DNA of 49,579 nucleotides from Actinomycetales bacterium (lineage in GTDB: Bacteria > Actinomycetota > Actinomycetes > Actinomycetales > Microbacteriaceae). Position 1 is the first letter of the stretch. Each line of letters opens with the position of its first letter. The notes below the pieces were generated by a model that was not told where the DNA came from, made no database searches, and saw nothing but the letters and a program-made list of their open reading frames with translations. Below are positions 49,540 to 49,579 of the stretch, piece after piece. Location: contig JAGWTM010000005.1 in NCBI GenBank assembly GCA_028868975.1, forward strand, positions 1 through 49,579, given 5' to 3'. The translations under genes were made by a program, and so were the position numbers.

Positions 49540-49567
49540 AAAACCCAGTCAGCTCCGACTGGGTTTT
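49540..49567 (+). terminator. Terminator after tRNA-fMet
   Basis: AAAACCCAGTC and GACTGGGTTTT form an 11-bp perfect stem around AGCTCC, ending in TTTT. It lies 6 nt after the encoded CCA. Confidence 0.92.
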
Positions 49568-49579
49568 CGCTTTAACCGG

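Overview
The window looks like a compact chromosomal segment from an actinobacterium, most likely a member of the Microbacteriaceae. The evidence is the presence of actinobacteria-restricted small families (DUF3107, DUF3117, DUF3515), actinobacterial-type DapD, TatB, Mrp and AdnA/AdnB, and gene order matching blocks known from Mycobacterium. G+C is moderately high (judged by eye, not counted). Genes are tightly packed, many overlap by 1-11 nt, and no insertion sequence, prophage or CRISPR array is visible. The small intergenic spaces would fit a streamlined genome such as those of freshwater Microbacteriaceae, but the species cannot be fixed from this sequence alone.

Layout. 1-1.2 kb: 3' end of gltX, tRNA-Gln and a terminator. 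1.2-7.5 kb: a small membrane protein, then a copper island: an MBL-fold hydrolase and a Tat-exported multicopper oxidase on the minus strand, divergent from csoR and a CopB-like P-type ATPase on the plus strand, with one CsoR-type operator between them, followed by a diacylglycerol-kinase-like lipid kinase. 7.5-9 kb: tRNA-Glu and an MFS transporter. 9-15.3 kb: leuC-leuD-murA-plsC-gpsA-ddl (leucine, peptidoglycan and phospholipid precursors). 15.3-18.9 kb: DUF3515 lipoprotein/thiL and dapD/dapE, both divergent pairs with almost no intergenic space. 18.8-28 kb: PIG-V-like membrane glycosyltransferase, DUF3117, O-methyltransferase/tatB, aldehyde dehydrogenase, the mrp-DUF1003-MgtE_N operon, a stress-type membrane protein and PepP. 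28-32 kb: PHP phosphoesterase, DEAD-box helicase, ferritin-like protein, small membrane protein, DUF3107. 32-49.4 kb: adnA-adnB, a kinase-fold protein with lost catalytic residues and an acidic tail, nudC-uvrD2, a degenerate ThiF/E1-like protein, a DUF2342 metalloprotease-like protein, a Lon-like PDZ protease, UPF0182, then initiator tRNA-fMet and its terminator. This last block keeps the order of the M. tuberculosis Rv3211-Rv3193c region.

How the parts work together. The copper island is a self-contained sensor, efflux and oxidation unit: CsoR controls both arms, CopB pumps copper out, and the multicopper oxidase, exported by Tat, acts outside the membrane. The leu/mur/pls/gps/ddl run and dapD/dapE supply amino acids, lipid and peptidoglycan. 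AdnAB, UvrD2 and NudC serve DNA end processing and nucleotide clean-up. A striking regulatory theme is that at least 14 genes have a TAnnnT -10 hexamer ending 6-7 nt before the start codon and no Shine-Dalgarno, which predicts leaderless mRNAs. Three divergent pairs have back-to-back or overlapping -10 elements.

Strongest items for a second look: the symmetric csoR/oxidase promoter with its C-H-H sensor and a Cys/His-rich (metallothionein-like) CopB N-terminus; the degenerate motor of AdnA; the predicted pseudokinase with acidic tail beside adnB; the orphan TOMM-type ThiF-like protein; and pervasive leaderless promoters.
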